Positions 48,021 to 61,347 of a DNA stretch of 64,000 nucleotides are shown here, in pieces; position 1 is the first letter of the stretch, and the number at the start of each line of letters is the position of its first letter. The notes under the pieces were generated by a model, which was not told the origin of the DNA, did no database searches, and saw only the letters and a program-made list of their open reading frames with translations. The position numbers and the translations under genes were made by a program. Source of the stretch: Ailurus styani (Eukaryota; Chordata; Mammalia; Carnivora; Ailuridae); NCBI GenBank assembly GCA_002007465.1, contig LNAC01000377.1, positions 1,165,349-1,229,348 on the forward strand, given 5' to 3'.

Positions 48021-48210
48021 TCTTTTTTAAATATTTAATTTATTTGTTTGACAGAGAGAGAGCATTAATGGTGGGGAGGGGCAGAGGGAGAGGGAAACAA
48101 GCAGACTCCCAATGCTTAGGAGGCCCGAGGTGGAACTCGATCCCAGGACCCCGAGATCATGACCTGAGCTGAAGGTAGCCGCTTAACCAACTGGGCCACC
48201 CAGGAGCCCC
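48021..48210 (-). mobile_element. Can-SINE, unit 3 copy of the 31949 insertion
   Basis: Same site and orientation. Confidence 0.88.
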
Positions 48211-48475
48211 TGTTCCCTTCCTTTTCTCAGATGCCTGATGGCTCCAGAGATAAGTGGTGACCAGATCCCAGTGTCACACCTGTAGGATGCAGCCACAAAG
48301 GTAAGAACTTCCCTTCCTCCCTGGCTCTCACAGGTTGACTCCTGGCCCCCTCGCATTGTAGGTGTCAGAGCCCTTTGTTTTCTTCCAACCTGAGTCCCTC
48401 CAAAGCCTGACACAGACTATTTCCCATTGGCATATCCTGATGGGAAACCAAGCACTGAGATCACCTCTTGAGTCT

Positions 48476-48486
48476 GTCTCTCTTTC

Positions 48487-48566
<80 letters not shown>
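48476..48566. repeat. (CT)n(CA)n microsatellite, unit 3
   Basis: CT run passing directly into a CA run, the counterpart of the unit 2 compound tract. Confidence 0.95.
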
Positions 48567-48568
<2 letters not shown>

Positions 48569-49289
48569 CACCAGGACTGCTCCCTGCCTGGTGCGGACAG
48601 TGCTAGGCACTCCATGACACAGTTGGGATGCCCTGGGAGGCAACTCTTCAGCCTCTTCGTAATGCACATGGGGAAACTGAGCCTGGGGACTTGCTCAAGC
48701 TACACAGAATATCCATGTCCCAGGCAGGGGCAGGTCCCACAGCTCTGGGCTTAGTGTGCAAGCTCTTCTTAGCCATTCTGTTCTTTCCAATTGAACCAGC
48801 TTTCACCCAGCAACTTTGACACTGTGGGAACTAAGGACTTCCAGGGCTGAAGCTCTCACATGGATCAAATCCTGTGTCTCTCTCATGCCCAGAGCACACT
48901 GTTCATGGGAAGAAGCTTCTGTGCGCACAGCTCTGTCTCATGGGAGTGAACAGGATGGCTTCTCTAACAGAAGCCACTTTCCTTGGCCTCTCCAACCACA
49001 GCATATAATGGTCACTATAGAATCCTGCTTGTGGCATGGACTGCAGTGTTTACTTTGCCTTTTCTGGAAAAGGAAGGGGAAAAGGAAAAGCCAAGAGCCA
49101 CTGGGAGGAATGGGAGATAAGTTGGGGCAGAGTTTCATGGTGGAGCACCCAGAGTAGGCCTGCACTTAGCAGACCTGAACACCCTCATGTGCTGAGTAGA
49201 GGGATGGGGGAAGGGCCCTAGGCTTGCACAGAAATCACCATGAAACCCATGTTTGCATAATGGGGGAGACCTCTCCTGGCTTAGATCAA

Positions 49290-49503
49290 TGCTTCTCTGC
49301 TGGGTACAACTTGCACCCCATTCTCCTCCCAGAAACATTTGGCAGCACCTAGAGACACGTTTGGTGGTCACAACTCAAGGAGCAGGTGCTATTGGCAGCA
49401 GGTGGGCAAATGTCAGGGATGGTCCTAAACATCCTACGATGTACAGGATGGCCCCGCACAACAAAGAATTCTCTAGCCCCAAATGTCACTGGTGTCGAGG
49501 CTG
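49290..49503. mobile_element. MER20-like hAT element, unit 3
   Basis: Paralogue of 33218-33433 with the same landmarks. Confidence 0.78.
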
Positions 49504-49897
49504 ACAGCGTCTGGTGTCAAGACAGGGTGAGAGTTACTCTGACTGACAAGGTATCTGACATAAACTCCTACCATGACTAAAGCAAGAGCGTGCTGGACAA
49601 TGAGACAGAGCAGAGAGCATGCAGACTTGGTATTGGAGAGACAGACTCTCTTCAACATCTGTGCAAGAGAGTGTGGCAGCTGTTTGTGGAATGAACCCAG
49701 ATTTGGGGCCTGTGATCCAACCCCAGCTCTGGCGTCCAATCTTAAGAACCAAATCTTTGGCTCCTCTGAGCTTTGGTGTCTTATACCTATGATATTTGAT
49801 TGATAGTGTCTTCCCCTGGGTTTATTCAAAGAATATGGCACAGAATAGATGCTCATTAGTATTAAGCAATCATCTTCTACCCTCCACCCACTCCTAC

Positions 49898-49960
49898 AGA
49901 CACACACACACAGACACACACACACACACATGCACACACATACACATATGCACACACCAC
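49898..49960. repeat. Interrupted (CA)n upstream of B copy 3
   Basis: CA repeats broken by GA, TG and TA steps. Confidence 0.93.
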
Positions 49961-50893
49961 TGCAATTAAAAAGAGCTATAGAAATATCACAAATGAGAAT
50001 TCTGACTACAGAGTCTGGCAATTGTAGCTGAGAGTCTAAATCCTCCACACAAAGGCATGCAGTCTTTCCCTAAGCTAGCTGCTTGCAGAGAGCCCTAGAA
50101 TGGAGGCAGAGACCCAGAATATTACACAAAATAAAGTATAAACATAAAAGGACAAAGAAAAAGCCTTTGATAGACACTCCCGGCTGAGAGTTCACCAATA
50201 TTCTAATGAGTTGGAATGAGATGTTAATGCCATATATTCTACTATCTGATAACTATAGTCAGCATGGTTACTAAGAATTGAGGTAACTCGTCAGTAAGCT
50301 GCATGTCTATCATACCACTCACTCCAATTACTCCTTCTGTGGACTTCATAAAGTTCTTCCCCGTGACAGAAACTCCCCCACATATTGCCTTTAATGTATG
50401 TTAGATTAAGCGGATCCCAATTCTGACAATAGTCAAGTCTGTTGCTGAGGGTGGCAGACTAAGGAAGTATTCCTCATATGGTTGAAAATTTACCGAGGCT
50501 TTATTCTGCCTGGATGGGGATAAACACTTTTAAACAAGCTCCTTCCAAATGTAATCAATGTTTAACGAGGCTTCAAACTTTGGTACTTGTAAGAATTGGA
50601 TCAGCTTGGGGATTCTCCTCTCTAAGAATCTAAGAAAGCCCAGATTAAGTGAAAATTCTATACATTTCCATCAAATAGAAATAATTTACAGCATTTCCCA
50701 TGCTCATCATGAAGCAGAGGAAAAGCCCTCCTTGACTGAGGATTAGCTCTGTTGGGCTCAGGTCCAGTCTCTATCACCACCTTGCTCAGAAGACTAGGAC
50801 AGGTCACTTTCCCTCTCTGGGGCTCAGTGCAGTATTTGTAAGCTTTGTTCCAGCCCTGACCTTCTCTCAACTAAGAGCTAAGCACACTCCTAC

Positions 50894-50909
50894 CTACTCT
50901 CTCTTTCAG
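50894..50909 (+). promoter_or_regulatory. Putative 3' splice acceptor upstream of B copy 3
   Basis: The tract 'ctactctctctttcag' lies about 133 bp before the ATG and is kept, with small changes, at the same place in B copies 1 (ending near 17167) and 2 (ending near 34325). Conservation among recent duplicates is weak evidence, but position and shape fit the usual OR gene layout. Confidence 0.4.
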
Positions 50910-51042
50910 GCATTTATCTCTTATGCACATACATTCTCCTATTATATAGCATAGAGTGGTGGTGTACCAGATGTCTAAGATTCTCCTCAAGAAAGCCTCC
51001 TGTGCTGCTTTTGTACTTTGCTGATGACAGAAGGGATAGCAC

Positions 51043-52002
51043 ATGGAAAAAGCCAACTGGTCCTCCCCTGTGGCGGGGTTTATTCTCCTGGGACTCTCAG
51101 GCTACCCAAGGTTGGAAAAATTATTGTTTGTGTTCACCCTACTGATGTACCTGGTGATCCTGCTGGGCAACGGGGTCCTCATCCTGGTGACCGTCCTTGA
51201 CTCCCGCCTGCACACACCCATGTACTTCTTCCTGGGGAACCTCTCCTTCCTAGACATCTGCTACACAACCTCCTCAGTCCCCCTCATTCTCGACAGCTTC
51301 CTGACCCCCAGGAAAACCATCTCCTTCTCAGCCTGCACCATCCAGATGTTTCTCTCCTTTGCTACGGCAGGGACAGAGTGTGTGCTTCTGGGCATGATGG
51401 CACTCGATCGCTATGTGGCCATCTGTAACCCCCTTAGGTACCCGGTGGTCATGAGCAAGGCTGTCTATGTGCCCATGGCTGTCAGCTCCTGGGCTATTGG
51501 TGGTACTGCTTCTGTGGTACACACATCCTTGACAATTCAGCTGCCTTTCTGTGGGGACAATGTCATCAACCACTTCATCTGTGAGATCCTGGCTATCCTG
51601 AAGTTGGCCTGTGCTGACATCTCCATCAATGTGATCAGCATGGGGGTGACCAATGTGATCTTCCTCGGGGTCCCAGTTCTGTTCATCTCTATCTCTTATG
51701 TGTTTATCATTGTCACCATACTGAGGATCCCCTCAGCTGAGGGCAGGAAGAAGTCTTTCTCCACCTGCTCTGCCCACTTCACTGTGGTGGTCATCTTCTA
51801 TGGGACCTTATTTTTCATGTACGGGAAGCCCAAGTCTAAGGATCCCCTGGGGAACGACAAAGAAGACCTTTCAGACAAGCTCATCCCCCTCTTCTATGGG
51901 GTGGTGACTCCTATGCTCAACCCCATCATCTACAGCCTGAGGAACAAGGACGTGAAGGCTGCCATGAGGAACCTGATGGTTCAGAAATGCTTCACCCCTT
52001 GA
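51043..52002 (+). CDS. OR13C: Olfactory receptor, OR13C-like, type B copy 3, intact (319 aa)
   Basis: The third intact B-type odorant receptor and the most divergent at its N terminus ([21 protein letters not shown] at 11-31). It carries L121 in place of F in the intracellular-loop-2 motif ([10 protein letters not shown]) and S238 in [10 protein letters not shown]; both occur in other functional ORs, so neither is a defect. Several short tracts match type A rather than type B at the DNA level, for example LILDSFLTP at 81-89, the 'tgtgtttatcattg' wording in TM5, and AAM near residue 307, suggesting gene conversion. Other landmarks are intact: NWS at 5-7, C98/C180, SY at 218-219 and NPIIYSLRN at 293-301. 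An acceptor-like 'actctctctttcag' ends near 50909, and the upstream flank is full length as in B copy 1. Confidence 0.96.
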   Translation: MEKANWSSPVAGFILLGLSGYPRLEKLLFVFTLLMYLVILLGNGVLILVTVLDSRLHTPMYFFLGNLSFLDICYTTSSVPLILDSFLTPRKTISFSACTIQMFLSFATAGTECVLLGMMALDRYVAICNPLRYPVVMSKAVYVPMAVSSWAIGGTASVVHTSLTIQLPFCGDNVINHFICEILAILKLACADISINVISMGVTNVIFLGVPVLFISISYVFIIVTILRIPSAEGRKKSFSTCSAHFTVVVIFYGTLFFMYGKPKSKDPLGNDKEDLSDKLIPLFYGVVTPMLNPIIYSLRNKDVKAAMRNLMVQKCFTP

Positions 52003-53721
52003 TGGAGGGCTTCTCTGTGTTCTCACCCTATGGGAATATGGACTGCTGATTATTATAGCTGCCATCCAAAAGATAAGTCACATTATCCAGAATGCTCTCT
52101 TGGCCTTCTGTCCATTTTCAGAGAATGTTTAACTTTTGAGAGTATATATTCTGAGTTTTAGTGATACGGCTGAACGTTTCAACTGATGCCAGACAATAGG
52201 ACTCTAACTGAATACACAAAGACATTCTGAACATATGCTAAAACCATGGAGAGAGGAACCATCAGCGCAAGGTGAGTCACAGGAACAAGGAGGACGTGGG
52301 AATTTTCCTTTTGGAACTTTTTTGATGAGACTCAATTTGCCTGACATACTAAGAAGAGACAAAGACAGGTTCTCCACATCAACAGCTTTTGGGTGGGAAC
52401 CATCTACTCTGATAAACTAAATTCCCTTTTAGCTATGAGAAAATAGAGGCTATTTTTTCTCAGTGCACTTCACATTATAAAACACTGCTAGTAAGTTAAT
52501 GGCAAGAGGGGTATAGTGTTTGAATTTGAATTTCATCACTTATAGCAATTCCCACTAGAAAAGCTAGTATTCAGTTAGATAATAACTCATATTCTGAAAA
52601 AAAAGATGCTAGATAAATAGACAGATAGAGAGAGGCTAAATATAGTTGAAGACTTTGGGGGGCTAACATATGACACATTTCTGTTTCAGGACTTCTCAAA
52701 CTCCTTAATATACGACAGTGCACTGTGAATGTCCAGGAGATGTAAACTCCATAGCATTTCCTGAGCCTCATAGCTCAGCAGGATAAAAACTGGGAAGCAT
52801 TTTCTTCCCTATAACCTTCGGTGCATTTCTTAAACTTTCCCAGTCTGTATCTTCATATTTTAACACCTAACGACTTGATGTCACATGAGTTAGATAAGAC
52901 ATTATAAATAAGTACGTTGTAAAGGGTAAGCACAGTGGACACCAGCAGTGGTTGTATCATGAATGGTGTCCAGGGCTGTGTGCCCTGTGGAACAGAGGAG
53001 GACACGGTCCCTTATAGAGCAATAGACACACAAGGTAAATGAGAGATTCAGAGATGTTAGCGGATGGATAAAAGCATTTTTATGGCAAGTTCTATGAAAT
53101 TCTTAGAATATGGCAGACATATTTTAAAAGAGAATTTAGAAAGCAAATCCTTTTTTGAGAATACATCCTGGAAGTTTTTACTTCAAGTGATATTTATATT
53201 TTTTAATATTTTAGGAATGAATTGCCTAAGGATGCCTATTTGGTTAATAAAATTTCACATCGTTATGTTAGTCCTGTTCCTGATTCGTACTTTGCACCTG
53301 CAGGGAATAATCTTGCTCTTGCAAATACACAAATGACATCTAGTGGCCATTTAAGCAAACTTCAGACACTTAGTGGAGCCATGCAATATCACTGTTAGAA
53401 GAGGCTTCAGAGGGTTTTCTTGTTCAACGCTATGTACAGGATGCACCCAGTTCCTCACCAATGTCCCTGACCCCAGTCAATCCGCATTTGCTTGGACATT
53501 TCCAGTGACAAAGAACTAGTACTTCCAGATTCTAGCTTCTTCGTTCAGCCCTTGCAAATTCTTCTTCGAATTATGCTTAACTATACCCTCCAGTAGGTTC
53601 TGCCTTCACTCCTAATTACATTTAGTGCCTCTACATGAAATGCACCCAATCTCTTTCCTTCTGGTATGTGAAGGTATTCTGGTCTCCTAAGTCCCCCGCA
53701 GCCCAAACAGCCCCGGTCCTT

Positions 53722-54604
53722 CCTCCTATGCCAATTGTTCTCTGTGCAGATCCTCGTGATCTATTTCGTGCTCCTGCTGGGCAACGGGGTCCTCATCCTG
53801 GTGACTGTGTCTACCTCGTCCCAGCACATGATCATGTACTTCTTCCCTGGGAACCCCTCCTTCTTGGAGATCTGCTACACAGCCTGCTGAGTCCCCCTTA
53901 TTCTCAAGTTTCCTAATCCCCAGGAAAACCATAACCTTCTTTGTCTATGCTGTGCAGATATCTCTCTCCTTTGCCATGGGAGCCACAGAGTTGTGCTTCT
54001 GGGCATGATGGCATTTGATCTCTATTTGGCCATCTGTAACCCCCTCGGGCACCTAGTGGTCATGAGCAAAGCTGCCTATGAACCCATGGCTGTCAGCTCC
54101 TGGGCAGCGGGAAGCATGACTGCCATGGTGAAAACATCTTTAGTGACATGATTAACTCTCTTGTGAGGACAACTTCATCAAGGACTTTACCTGTGAGATC
54201 CTGGCTATCCTGAAGTTGGCCTGTGCTGACATCTCCATCACTGTGATCAGCACGGCAGTGGCCAATGTGATCTTTCTGGGCATTCCAGCTCACTACATTT
54301 TCAGCTCCTAAGTGATTGTCATTGCTATCAACCTGGAGGTTGGAAAAAGAGCTCAGAAAAGGAAAAAGTCTTTTCCACCTGCTCTGCCTACCTCACATTC
54401 ATGGTCATCTTCTACAGAACTATCCTCTTTGTGTATGGGAAGCCAAAATCCAAGGACCCCCTGGGGGCAGACAAGCAGGATGTTTCAGACAAGCTCACCT
54501 CCCTCTTCGATGGGGTGGTGACCCCCATGCTCAACCCCATCATCTACAGCCTGAGGAAGGCCACTGTGAAGAACCTGGTCCTTCGCAAACACGTCATCCA
54601 GTGA
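53722..54604 (+). pseudogene. Olfactory receptor type A pseudogene, unit 4
   Basis: Unit 4 counterpart of the A gene, with the same missing N terminus, the same TGA (53888-53890), the same one-base loss in TM3 and the same TAA (54309-54311) as unit 3. It differs by a scrambled patch at 54336-54360, where the usual 'gaggat..cctcagct' wording is replaced, and by a loss of about 12 bases after SLR near 54557 that removes NKDVK-type residues. It ends in TGA at 54602-54604 after KHVIQ. It cannot encode a working receptor. Confidence 0.93.
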
Positions 54605-55503
54605 TGCTGGAAGGGTCCTGGTAGATCTCTATTCCTTAGTTTCTCTCACTTGAGAGTCTCAGAGGATAAGATAAAGGGCCAATTTCATCAAAGGTGCATA
54701 GGCAAATCTGATTATACAGAAGTCTCTGTGAATAGGAAGCATTAAATGGGAAGTTTCTGCCCCATTCTAGAAGCACTGCTACAAAAGTATATACCATTGG
54801 TCAAGCCTTAGAGTCATCTATCTTTGGGATGCATACTGAACTACTAGATATCCCCAGGAAAAATAACTCTTCAAGTTTTGCTTTTAACATACAAAAAGCT
54901 CTAATCTATAGACCTGTAATTCAGTTGCTCCTTGGTCTCTTTCTTTGAACATGGTTAGAGGGATCTTCGACTCATATTACCTTTCAACATGTCCTACTCC
55001 ATATTAAACAATAGTAATATTTTTATCTTTATGCTTTTTGTTTCTTTCTTCTTATTTTCATAATAATTCCTAAAACTATTTCTTGAACGGTTCTCTTCCT
55101 ATGTCTCCATAATTAACTTCTTTTCCTGTCCTCAGTCATGGTCCCCAGCAGAAGATCTTTCACACCTTTAAAGCCAGAGGAGAGTGAGTAGGTTGTGGCA
55201 AAGCTGAAGCAAGTGTCAAAGACCCAGGCCTTTTTTCTTTCCCCTTTTTGAAGATGTTATTCACCCCTGGCTTCTGTCCCTGCATAGCTGAGGCCTCCCA
55301 TAGGTCATCAGAGTGATGTGGAAACTGAGATGTATTCAGGAGAATCAAATGAATTCTCTTAACTTCCTGACCTGGCTCAACCATGCATGCAGCCAACTGG
55401 TGATCATCGGTTGCTTTTCTGCCTAAGAATAGCCAACCCTACATGGCAGTCAGAGGGAGAAGAAAGTGATGTTCACCAGCAGGTATTTTAGAACCACTCC
55501 CAT

Positions 55504-55679
55504 GCGGGCGCCTGGGTGACTCAGTCATTCGGCATCTGCCTTCAGCTCAGGTCATGATCTCAGGGTCCTGGGATCAAGCCCTGCATCGGGCTCCTTGCTC
55601 CACGGGAAGCCTACTTACTTCTCCTTCTCCCACAGCCCCTGCCTATATTCCCTCTCTTGCTGTGTCTGTCTCTGTCAAA

Positions 55680-55722
<43 letters not shown>

Positions 55723-55736
55723 ATTTTAAAAAATAA
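55504..55736 (+). mobile_element. Can-SINE private to unit 4 with (AAAT)n tail
   Basis: Sense SINE ending in a long (AAAT)n tract at 55677-55724, with an imperfect flank 'agaaccactcccatg' / 'agaatcaccccccatg'. Unit 1 lacks it near 5578. Confidence 0.9.
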
Positions 55737-56029
55737 AGAATCACCCCCCATGACTGGTAAGGAATTTCAAGCCAGTTCCCAATAGTTAGGAATCTAGAAG
55801 CCCAGTTAAAAGAATGAGCAGAATACAAAGCCTCTGAGAGCTGACATGCACTTTAGCCCAATAGGGAGGATAGAAACTAGCCATCAAAACAAACAGCGTT
55901 TCCTGAAAAAGAGTTATTGCAGGAAGATGGTGAGACAAGAAAGAAATATCTCAGTGGGTTCTGTATGGAATTTGGGAGGCTATTGGATCAATAAAACAAA
56001 AGCAGTCTATCAAAAAGAAGCTAGGAAGA

Positions 56030-56250
56030 GGGGTGCCTGGGTGGCTCAGTTGGTTAAGCAGCTGCCTTCAGCTCAGGTCATGATCCCAGGGTCCTGGCAT
56101 GGAGCCCCGCATCAGGCTCTCTGCTCAGCAGGGAGCCTGCTTCCTCCTCTCTCTCTGCCTACTTGTGATCTCTCTGTCAAATAAATAAACAAAATCTTTA
56201 AAAAGAAGAAGAAGAAGAAGAAGAAGAAGAAGAAGAAGCAGCAGCAGCAG
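56030..56250 (+). mobile_element. Can-SINE private to unit 4 with (GAA)n(CAG)n tail
   Basis: Sense SINE followed by (GAA)n at 56204-56237 and (CAG)n at 56238-56250. 'gctaggaag' before and 'gctaggagg' after suggest the target duplication. Confidence 0.88.
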
Positions 56251-56938
56251 CTAGGAGGAGAAAAGGTGACTGGTAGATAAAATCTTATCTTGGAATAAAT
56301 TCACATTGTTGATCAAATAAAATCCAGTAGAAAGTATTGAAAAGTAGATAAAACAATACTTAAAATGAATTTTTAAGTTAAAAAGAACTTAAGTGTCCTC
56401 TTAGGCGAGAGGAGAAAAACGAGAGAGAATAGGTTATTTAAGAACAGGTGAGAGACATCAAAGATAGACCATGGGGATTCATTAAGTAATTCAGGAGGAG
56501 AAAACAGAACAGATAAAAGACAAATAATAAAGGAGGAGAAATACATCTCACTGAACAGAAATTCTGCATATTTATTCATAAAATGTTCATCAATCGCCAG
56601 GTAAGAACTGTAACAAAAGACATACCTACGTACACTTGATCCAAGGATAAGTTGTGATTCTCATATAGGCCAAAATAATTCTATAGACTTCTGCACAGCA
56701 TAAAAGTGTACTTCCTAGCAAGGACCAAGAATCTGGCTGCCACTGCCCTACTGCTCTGTCGCCCTAAATGTAGATGCCAGTGGAACAAGGTTGACAGAGT
56801 GCTGAGAGAAAGGGGCTGTGAGTGCCGAATTCTAAACACCCTGACCATTTCACCAATATGAGAGTTGAAAAGACATTGTTGGCAGGTGCAAACACAGACA
56901 GCACACACCCCTATTATCCCTTTCTCAAAAAGAAAATT

Positions 56939-57129
56939 TTTGAAATATTTTATTTATTTATTTGACAGAGAGAGAGAGACCACAAGTAGGCAGAGAGGCA
57001 GGCAGAGAGAGAAGGAAGCAGGCTCCCCACTGAGCAGGGAGCCTGATGTGGGGCTTGATCCCAGGACCCTGAGATCATGACCTGAGCCAAAGGCAGAGGC
57101 TTTAACCCACTGAGTCACCCAGGCACCCC
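56939..57129 (-). mobile_element. Can-SINE private to unit 4
   Basis: Minus-strand SINE flanked by 'ctcaaaaagaaaatttt' and 'tcaaaaagaaatttta'. Units 1 and 2 read through the site. Confidence 0.92.
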
Positions 57130-57534
57130 TCAAAAAGAAATTTTATTTATAAAGTTTCCCAACAAACAGCTAAAAATAAATAATGGAAGGACTGGGACAG
57201 ATATGGTATGTAAGACACAGTGGAGAATGGTCAAATGTCCGAATATCAATAAAGTCTAATGAACACCTTTGGCCAAGTGTGCAAAGAAAAATATAAGGAG
57301 GAATTATTAGGAAATGCATCAAGGTAAACAGTGACACCAAAGCAATGGTTTCACTCCAGTTACAATTCTAGATGACTTTATTAAGCTGAGAAATTTAGAA
57401 AAAGAAGTATAGTTACATCCCACTGAAGGTCACATCTTATGAAGGATGTGGCGGGAAAGGGAATCTTAATGAGTATTATGTATGAGCACGATACATTGAT
57501 ACTGAAATAATGGAAGTATTAATATGCTTGTTGT

Positions 57535-57745
57535 TAGGGCGCCTGAGTGGCTCAGTTAGTTAGCAGATGCCTTCGGCTCAGGTCATGATCCCATGGTCCT
57601 GAGATGGAGCCAAGCTTTGGGCTCCCCACTCAACATCTCAACTCAGAGATTGCTTCTCCTTCTCCTTCTCCCTCCGCCCCTCCACTGCTTGTCCTCCCTC
57701 TCTCTCTCTTTCTCTCTCAGACAAATAAAATCTTTAAAATATATA
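57535..57745 (+). mobile_element. Can-SINE, unit 4 copy of the 6931 insertion
   Basis: Same site and orientation as in units 1 and 2, flanked by 'tatgcttgtt' and 'aatgcttgtgg'. Confidence 0.88.
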
Positions 57746-60074
57746 AATGCTTGTGGAAATTTTAAGAGAAATACCAGTAGGGAAGTATTAGCATGAAGAC
57801 GTTTGAAAGAATAAGATGAGGAATGAGCAAAGAAACTTGATCAAATGAAACAAGTCATTTACCGAATCTCAGTAGATTTAAATCATTGCATATTAAATAC
57901 ATGATACACAGCACCTAGGTTTTTAAGGGTCTTCAAGATTTCTAACATTAGGAAAGATTAAGAATTCTAGTACAACCATTTTACTAATAGATTCAAGAAC
58001 AAAAAGTGACCTCATCGACAAATGTTGAGAAGACACTTGATGAAATTTAACACTGATTTCTGACTTTTTAAAAGCAGCACACTTCAGTAGAGGAAACTAC
58101 CCTTAACACGAAATAAAGTATCAGAACATCAGCAAGCAGCACGCCTACGACTTGCATTAGGTCACCAGCTTTCAATGTCTACATCCTTTTGCAGGCTAGC
58201 TAATTAGATGAGATGAGGAAAATAAAGAACATAAATTCTGAAAAGAAGGGAAAAAAGGATACTATTCACAAATGTTGTTTAACTAGAAAAATTTTACTCA
58301 AATGCCAAAACTACAAGAAATAATGAGAACGCACACTAGAGGGGTTGTAGATAATTCACTGCAGTTACAAAAATTTTACAATACCTGTGGGGACTATATA
58401 AGAAGTATGAAAGACTGATATGAGTATCATATATTTACAATGATCATAAATTAACAGGAGAAGTAATAAGATATTTTCACTTTGAAGAAGGAAAAGCCCT
58501 GAAGGTAAGCCTTGGGACATTTATCCTCCAAGTGCCCTCATTCAAAGCCTTCTTCCTCTTGCCAACAGGTTGGGATGAGCCATTCTCCATCCACTTTACC
58601 ATCCCTACAGCAGGTCCATCCTCTTAGTGGGGAAGGAAGGTCCAACCTTGGAGGCAAAGATGAAGGCTCCCTGATCTAAAGGTCTCAGAAGCAAAGAAAA
58701 CCAGCTTTCGACTCAGTCCATGCTTTTGGAGGTAACCAAAGAGTCTAGAACAGACCACTGACACATGGAGGCCTTCAGAGCTCTTCTGGTGTGCTAGTTA
58801 CTTTCCACCTCTTTACAACTAGTGGCCATCAATCCCAGGTCAGGTGACCCCCAAAATCTTCAAAAGATTATAGTCTTCAATGGAAATGTTTACTAACATG
58901 ACCAAATCAAACATCCCAAATGGTCACAGACAACAGTGATGAAAGTAATTACCCAAATAAGTGAAATCAGAGCATTTCAAAAAAGACCCTTTCTTGATAA
59001 AAACAAAACTTTCAGCATTGAACTAGAGGTCCCAGAGAGGGCAGTAGGGCAAGAAAAGAGACAAGTCTACCAATTTTGAAGGAAGATAAAAGTTGTTGAT
59101 TATTCACTGGCATTATTATTGCCTACTATACACAAAATCTAAATAACATTGAGATATAATGTTTAAAAGAGTGTTCCTCAACACTAAATCAAAGCACAAA
59201 AATATCTACTGTATTTCCATATTCCATCAGCAGGTTATGAAATATTTTACAACATACCAAGAAATACAAATGTACATATTTATATATTTAAATTTAAGCA
59301 CTCATATTTAGATATATAAATATAAATTTTAATATATTTGTATTAAAAGATAAATATCATCATGCAGGGGTAAATCTTTCAAAAGATCTCCAGGACTTTT
59401 ATGCATGAAATTTTTAATTATAACATGTTTTGAATGATAGTAAAATAGAGGAATATTTCCTCTTCATGGGCAAGAAATTCACTATGGAGATATTAGTTCT
59501 CCTCAAATTCACCAATGGATTCAATGTAATGCCAATTTTTAAACCCTTGAAATAATTATTCTACAACCGAAGAAGATGGGTCCTTAGGTTATAGAGAAGA
59601 ACAAAGGACTAAAAATAGCCAAGATACATTTGAGGATGTACTAGGTGGGGATAAAAGGACTTACCCTACAAGATATCAAAGTATACTATAAAACAGTATT
59701 GATTGGGCAGCATAACATCAACACAGCAACAGACAAATAAATCAATAGAAAGAATAGAGATCCTATAAATCACACTAAGAAGAAAAAGGACAAAAACTGT
59801 ATGATCCTCTCAACTGATGCAGAAGCAACATTCGACAAAATAGAGCATTCTTTCCTGATTAAAACTCTCCTCAGTGTAGGGATAGAGGGAACATACCTCA
59901 ATCTCATAAAAGCCATATATATAGAGCCCACAGAGAATATCATTCTCAATGGTGAAAAACAGTGCTTTCCCACTAAGGTCAGGAACATGACAGGATGACC
60001 ACTCTCACCACTATTGTTCAACACACTACTAGAACTCCAAGCCTCAGCAATCAGACAACAAAAGGGAATAAGAG

Positions 60075-60275
60075 GTGGGGCGCTTGAATGGCTCAGTTTG
60101 TTAAGCAACTGCCTTCCGCTCAGGTCATGATCGGAGGGTCCTGGGATCAAGCCCCACACTGGGCTCCCTGTTCAGCAGGATGCCTGCTTCTCCCTCTCCC
60201 ACTCCCCTTGCTTGTGTTCCCTCTCTCGCTGTCTCTCTCTCTGTCAAGTAAATAAATAAAGAATTTTTTAAAAAG
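60075..60275 (+). mobile_element. Can-SINE inside L1, unit 4
   Basis: Same site and text as the unit 2 SINE at 24694, with a few base changes. Confidence 0.92.
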
Positions 60276-61347
60276 GACTAATAGGCTTCCAAACAGTCAA
60301 AGAAGAAGGCAAACTCTCACTCTTCACAGATGACATGACACTCTATGTGGAAAACCCAAAAAACTCTACCCACAAATTGCTAGATCTCATATAGGAATTC
60401 AGCAAAGTGGAGGGTATAAAATCAGTGCACAGAAATCAGTTGCTTTTCAATACAGTAACAATGAGACAGAAGAAGAAGAAATTAAGGAATCAGTCCCATT
60501 TACAATTGCACCAAAAACTGTAAGATATCTAGAAATAAACCTAACTAACCAAAGAGGCAAAGGATCTGTACTCTGAAAACAATAGAACACTTATGAAAGA
60601 AATTGAGGAAGACACAAAGAAATGGAAAAACATTCCACGCTCATGAATGGGAAGAACAAATATTGTTAAAATGCCTATGCTACCCAGAGCAATCTACATA
60701 CTCAATGCAATCCCCATCAAAATATCATCAACATTTTCCACAGAGCTGGAACAAATAATCCTAAAAAGTGTATGGAAAGACCCGAATAGCCAGAGGAATG
60801 TTGAAAAAGAAAACCAAAGCTGGTGACAGTACAATTCTGGACGTCAAGCTCTATTACAAAGCTGTAATCCTCAAGACAGTGTGCTATTGGCACTAAAACA
60901 GACATACATGTCAGTGGAACAGAATAGAGAACCCAGAAACAGACCCTCAATTCTTCAGTCAACTAATCTTTGACAAAGCAGGAAAGAATGTCCAGTGGAA
61001 AAAAAGACAGTCTCTTCAACAAATGGTGTTGGGAAAATTGGACAGCCACGTGTAGAAGAATGAAAGTGGACCATTTTCTTACACCATACGCAAAATAAAC
61101 TCAAAGTGAATGGAAGACCTGAACATGAGAGAAATGCATCAAAATCCTAGAGGAGAATACAGGCAGCAACCTCATCAATCTCTGATGCAGCAACTTTTTG
61201 CTAGACACTACTCCAAAGGCAAAGGAAACAAAAGCAAAAGTAAACTACTGAGACTTCTTCAAGATAAAAAAGCTTTTGCACAGCAAAGCAAACAGTCGAC
61301 AAACCAAAAGACAACCTACAGAATGGGAGAAGGTATTTGCAAATGTC

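Larger units (their letters stand above)
37242..53734 (+). repeat. Tandem unit 3 of OR array (about 16.5 kb)
   Basis: Third unit: A pseudogene, young L1 at 39350-42564 with two nested L1 pieces, and B copy 3. A large deletion (junction near 38369) removes the block that in unit 4 spans about 54853-58927. Private SINEs sit at 39131 and 43347. Four of the window's seven N bases fall in this unit. Confidence 0.85.

Noticed and set aside
55677..55724. Regular repeats as a possible CRISPR or satellite array
   Set aside because: It is a simple (AAAT)n SINE tail; no spaced repeats of CRISPR type occur anywhere in this mammalian window.
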